The notes under the pieces were generated by a model, which worked only from the letters and a program-made list of their open reading frames with translations, made no database searches and was not told the origin of the DNA. From Paenibacillus sp. V4I7 (GTDB lineage Bacteria; Bacillota; Bacilli; Paenibacillales; NBRC-103111): 64,000 nt of DNA. This document shows, in pieces, positions 61,051 through 64,000 of this stretch (its first letter is position 1; each line of letters opens with the position of its first letter). Where the stretch lies: NCBI RefSeq assembly GCF_030817275.1, contig NZ_JAUSZD010000002.1, positions 930,001 through 994,000 of the forward strand, given 5' to 3'. Both the position numbers and the translations under genes were made by a program.

Positions 61051-64000
61051 GAATCGTATCCATGCAGGTTCAAGGTTTCGGCAGCCTGCGCGAACGGCAG
61101 CTTGACACCGATAGCCAGCTGGTGCTTTTCTATGGCGCCAACGAAGCGGGCAAGAGCACGCTCATGGGCTTCGTCCGCGCGGTGCTGTTCGGCTTTCCGA
61201 CTCGTCAGAGCCGGTTGGAACGATATGAGCCGCTTGGCGGCGGCGCCCATGGTGGTGCGCTAACCCTGCTCGATGAGCAGGGTCAGCTCATTCGCGTCGA
61301 GCGTTACGACGCACCTGCCGCAGGCGGCAGACGAGCCTCTGCGGGGCTCGTCAAGGTCACCCTCGGTGATGGCACCACCGGGGGCGAAGACCTGCTGAAC
61401 ACGCTGCTGGGCGGCCTATCGGCCGACCTCTTCCGCAGCTTGTTCGCTTTCGGTTTAACCGAGCTGCAGGAGCTGCGCACCCTGCAGACCGACGAGCTCA
61501 GCGGCTATCTGTATAGCGCTGGGCTTGGTGTGAGCGGCTCGGCCATCATGGAGGCCGAGCGCAAGCTGACGGCGCAGGCCGACGGCCTGTACAGACCCCG
61601 CGGGCGCAATCAGGAGATGAACCGTCTCCTGAAGGAGCTTGAGGGTCTGGAGCAGTCGCTGCGCCGCAGCCGGGACCCAGCAGCCGACTACGATCGGCTG
61701 CAAGTGGAGCGCCGCTCCGCGGAGGAGCGCATTGCTGCCCTGGAGGGGCAGCAGGAGTCGCTGCGCGCGGAGCTGCACAAGCTTGGCCTGGCCGGCAAGG
61801 CGCGAAGCGGATGGATCCGCTTGCGTCAGATCGGCCAGGAGCTTGCGGCGCTGCCTGCGCTGGCGGGCTTCCCCGAGCATGCGTCGGCGAGGCTTGATGC
61901 GCTCGAGGCAGAGCTGGAGCGCATCCATGCGGAGCGCGCTCGGCTCTTGCTTAGGCAGCAGAGCCTGATGAGCCAGCTGCGCGCCATAGAGCTTGTGCCT
62001 GATCTGCTCGAGCATCAGATCGAGCTGAATCATTGTCTTGAGCAAGCAGCCACATATGAAGAAAATAAACGCAGCGTAGATCAAATGCGCGTGGAGCAGG
62101 AGCACCAACGCGCGCAGGTAGACAGGCTGCTTAAACAAATAGATGTACACTGGGAGGAGACAGATTTAGCCTCGTTCTCGGTAACAATTTCCCTGCGTGA
62201 ACAGGTACGAACTTACAAGGGACGGTTTCACAAGTGCCAGGAGAGTGAACTGCGCGTCAGAACAGAGCTGGAGAGTGTGCAGCAGCAGGTCAAACGCGTC
62301 CAAGACACGGTAAGGAGCTTGGAATCCGAGTTACATAAAAGCGGGGTAAGAACAGATGGTTCAGCCTCTCCCGGTTGGGGAGGAGCAGATCCATCCACAA
62401 CCTTGCATAACATAGCGAGAGACTATTCGCGCTGGCAGCTGCTTGTGAGGGATATAGCACACCAAAAAGAACGCGATGCTGTGGAGAATCAGTTCCAGCT
62501 TAATTTAGAGGACGCGGCGAAAGCTGGCAAAACGGCCTCACGGAGATTACGTCAACGCATCGTTGTATTTACCAGCTTATTGGCTGTCTTGGCACCACTA
62601 TTGCTGTTATGGCAGGGCAATTGGGTGGCAGCTCTGTGTGCCTTTCTTTTTTTTGCTGGTGCTGCACTCTTTATGCTTGTTTCTGATCGTGAGGTGAAAG
62701 AGAATCGCTCTTCCCGAGCGATGACTTCATCCTCAGTCAGGGATGAAAGTCTGAGTGAGGAACTTCGCATGCTGGAGCGCCGCCTGCAAGAACAAATCCA
62801 ACCTTTTGCACAGCAGCAAACAGGATATGTTGAAGCTGCGGCAGCATCAGCTGCTAATTCATTGAGCCATTCCGTATCCATGCCTCTTGAGGTACTCCAG
62901 CCTCAATTGGATGCATGGATGCGTGAAGCTGAGCAAAATAAACAACAACACAACGAGCTGCTTCGTAAACTAGAGAGGCTGCAGGATACGAAGGAGATGC
63001 TGCAATCGCTTCGGCAGCAAGAAGATCAGCGAAATGGTTACCTCGCGGAGCTTGTGTTGGAGTCTGATCAGTTCCAATCGGATTGGAGTCATTGGCTGCA
63101 ATCGCTTGGACTAAGTACGCAGTTATCGGCAGATGCCCTGCTGGAAACCATCCAGACGATTGAGCAGGGGCAGGAAAGTCTTCGTCAACTTCATAAGCTG
63201 GAGTCCAAGCTAGAGACATTAGTATCAAGCATGGATCACTTCGATCAAACAGTCGGTTCACTCCTTCGGCTTTCACTAGCGGTACGTCAAGAATCCGTAT
63301 TCGCTCTCAAACGCTGGAAAGAACAGGAGCAAGAACAGGTGAAGCTGCTTGCGGAGAAGAAGCATGGCGAGCAGCTTTATTCGGAAACTGAGCAAGAGCT
63401 GCAGCTTCTACAGACAAACGAGCAGCGTATACAAGCCCGGTTGGACCAACTTTTACAGGAAGCCTCTGCATGTGATGGTGAAGTACTGCGTATTCATCAG
63501 AGAGAGCAGGAAGAACGCAGGAAACTGACGGAAGAACAAACATTGCTGGAATCCTCGCTCGAAACGTTACTTAGCCGCTCATTGCTTGCCAGCTACACCG
63601 AGCTTTTGGAAACCCATGGAGAAGAGGATATCGCACTTCAAATGGCTTCCCTTCAAAACCGATTATCCGAAACCGTTAACGAAACGAATGAACTTCGAGA
63701 GGTTGTTGGTAAGCTAGCGGGACAAATTGAGAAGCTGGAGCAAGGATCGGAACATGCAGATCATCTTCTCCAAGCTGAAGCATATCGAGCTACCATTCGA
63801 CAGCAAGTAGATCAATATGCCGTAGCTTCCTTCGCTTCATTGCTGATGAAGAAGGCCCGCGATGTTTACGAGCATGAACGGCAGCCTGGCGTACTTCTGC
63901 GAGCATCGGATTACTTTGCGAAGATGACGAACGGGGCCTTCACCCATGTCAAAGCGCCATTCGGAGAGCAGCGTCTAGTCGCAATACGAGCGAATGGAGA
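61047..64000 (+). CDS. YhaN/SbcC-like AAA ATPase, partial (3' end beyond window)
   Basis: An open frame of 984 codons running off the window. Residues 1-130: ATPase head with MQVQGFGSLRERQL and Walker A FYGANEAGKSTLMGFV, then FRSLFAFGLTELQEL. Two long coiled coils rich in Glu, Gln, Leu and Arg follow, with a hydrophobic hairpin at about 515-550 (FTSLLAVLAPLLLLWQGN...FFFAGAALFMLV), a double membrane segment typical of YhaN rather than SbcC. The C-terminal ATP-lobe begins at about 940. Its ATGA overlap with the nuclease gene fits a two-subunit Mre11/Rad50-like complex. The first ~350 codons are strongly GC-rich. Confidence 0.85.
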   Translation, partial: MRIVSMQVQGFGSLRERQLDTDSQLVLFYGANEAGKSTLMGFVRAVLFGFPTRQSRLERYEPLGGGAHGGALTLLDEQGQLIRVERYDAPAAGGRRASAGLVKVTLGDGTTGGEDLLNTLLGGLSADLFRSLFAFGLTELQELRTLQTDELSGYLYSAGLGVSGSAIMEAERKLTAQADGLYRPRGRNQEMNRLLKELEGLEQSLRRSRDPAADYDRLQVERRSAEERIAALEGQQESLRAELHKLGLAGKARSGWIRLRQIGQELAALPALAGFPEHASARLDALEAELERIHAERARLLLRQQSLMSQLRAIELVPDLLEHQIELNHCLEQAATYEENKRSVDQMRVEQEHQRAQVDRLLKQIDVHWEETDLASFSVTISLREQVRTYKGRFHKCQESELRVRTELESVQQQVKRVQDTVRSLESELHKSGVRTDGSASPGWGGADPSTTLHNIARDYSRWQLLVRDIAHQKERDAVENQFQLNLEDAAKAGKTASRRLRQRIVVFTSLLAVLAPLLLLWQGNWVAALCAFLFFAGAALFMLVSDREVKENRSSRAMTSSSVRDESLSEELRMLERRLQEQIQPFAQQQTGYVEAAAASAANSLSHSVSMPLEVLQPQLDAWMREAEQNKQQHNELLRKLERLQDTKEMLQSLRQQEDQRNGYLAELVLESDQFQSDWSHWLQSLGLSTQLSADALLETIQTIEQGQESLRQLHKLESKLETLVSSMDHFDQTVGSLLRLSLAVRQESVFALKRWKEQEQEQVKLLAEKKHGEQLYSETEQELQLLQTNEQRIQARLDQLLQEASACDGEVLRIHQREQEERRKLTEEQTLLESSLETLLSRSLLASYTELLETHGEEDIALQMASLQNRLSETVNETNELREVVGKLAGQIEKLEQGSEHADHLLQAEAYRATIRQQVDQYAVASFASLLMKKARDVYEHERQPGVLLRASDYFAKMTNGAFTHVKAPFGEQRLVAIRANG

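Noticed and set aside
60525..61250. 241-aa open frame on the minus strand
   Set aside because: It lies antisense to the SbcD/YhaN-like genes in the GC-rich patch, where stops are rare. It is Ser/Ala/Arg low-complexity with no motif.
61455..62150. 231-aa open frame on the minus strand
   Set aside because: Antisense to the coiled-coil region of the YhaN-like gene in GC-rich sequence; Leu/Gln/Ala-rich translation without family features.

Overview
The window looks like a chromosomal segment of a spore-forming Firmicute, most likely a Paenibacillus or close relative. This is inferred from AGGAGG-type ribosome binding sites, a sporulation-type diadenylate cyclase (CdaS-like), a YaaH-like LysM/GH18 spore hydrolase, a secreted GH43 protein ending in a FIMAH-like domain, and YhaO/YhaN-type repair genes. 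No tRNA, rRNA, CRISPR array or intact insertion sequence was seen.

Layout. 0-12 kb is ordinary accessory metabolism: a sugar isomerase/dehydrogenase pair, a MATE exporter, a TipA-type MerR regulator, LysE and APC transporters, a Rieske protein, a threonine aldolase-like enzyme, a stand-alone ATP-dependent DNA ligase and small hydrolases. 11.2-12.1 kb is a divergent pair of XRE regulators with inverted-repeat operators. 12.8-17.2 kb encodes a giant secreted GH43 protein. 17.5-24 kb is a decayed zone: an acyltransferase, a MerR/metal-type cluster with a clear 19-bp-spacer promoter, a frameshifted protein with an internal duplication, truncated genes, an IS110 remnant, a broken FecCD permease and several copies of a degenerate dispersed repeat that often sit where genes are cut off.

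24.4-37.5 kb is the centrepiece: an iron-regulated NRPS-independent siderophore (NIS) cluster related to staphyloferrin B biosynthesis. A consensus Fur box precedes sbnA-like and sbnB-like genes (L-2,3-diaminopropionate supply), three IucA/IucC synthetases, two SbnH-like PLP decarboxylases, an MFS exporter and an SbnG-like citrate synthase, all on one strand with short gaps or overlaps. A FhuF-like reductase follows with its own promoter and Fur box. The second decarboxylase is the main departure from the nine-gene staphyloferrin B set and suggests a variant product.

37.5-43 kb is again fragmentary: a MerR-like HTH remnant, two CBO0543-like membrane proteins, a ROK kinase, a truncated PhnB-like gene, a DoxX-like protein, and a duplicated 3' end of the 11.8-kb XRE gene with its terminator. 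43-46 kb holds cdaS, the YaaH-like gene and a spermidine synthase-like gene. 46.3-54.8 kb is a polysaccharide locus: an AraC regulator divergent from a GH2 enzyme, a GH88-type unsaturated uronyl hydrolase, an alginate-lyase-like protein and a secreted PL6-type lyase with two F5/8C domains. This points to degradation of a uronic-acid polymer, although no dedicated transporter is in view. 54.9-64 kb contains small membrane proteins, an aldo/keto reductase, a GGDEF protein, a glycosyltransferase and SbcCD-like repair genes, the last running off the window.

All functional names come from reading motifs and family resemblance by eye. No database search was run.
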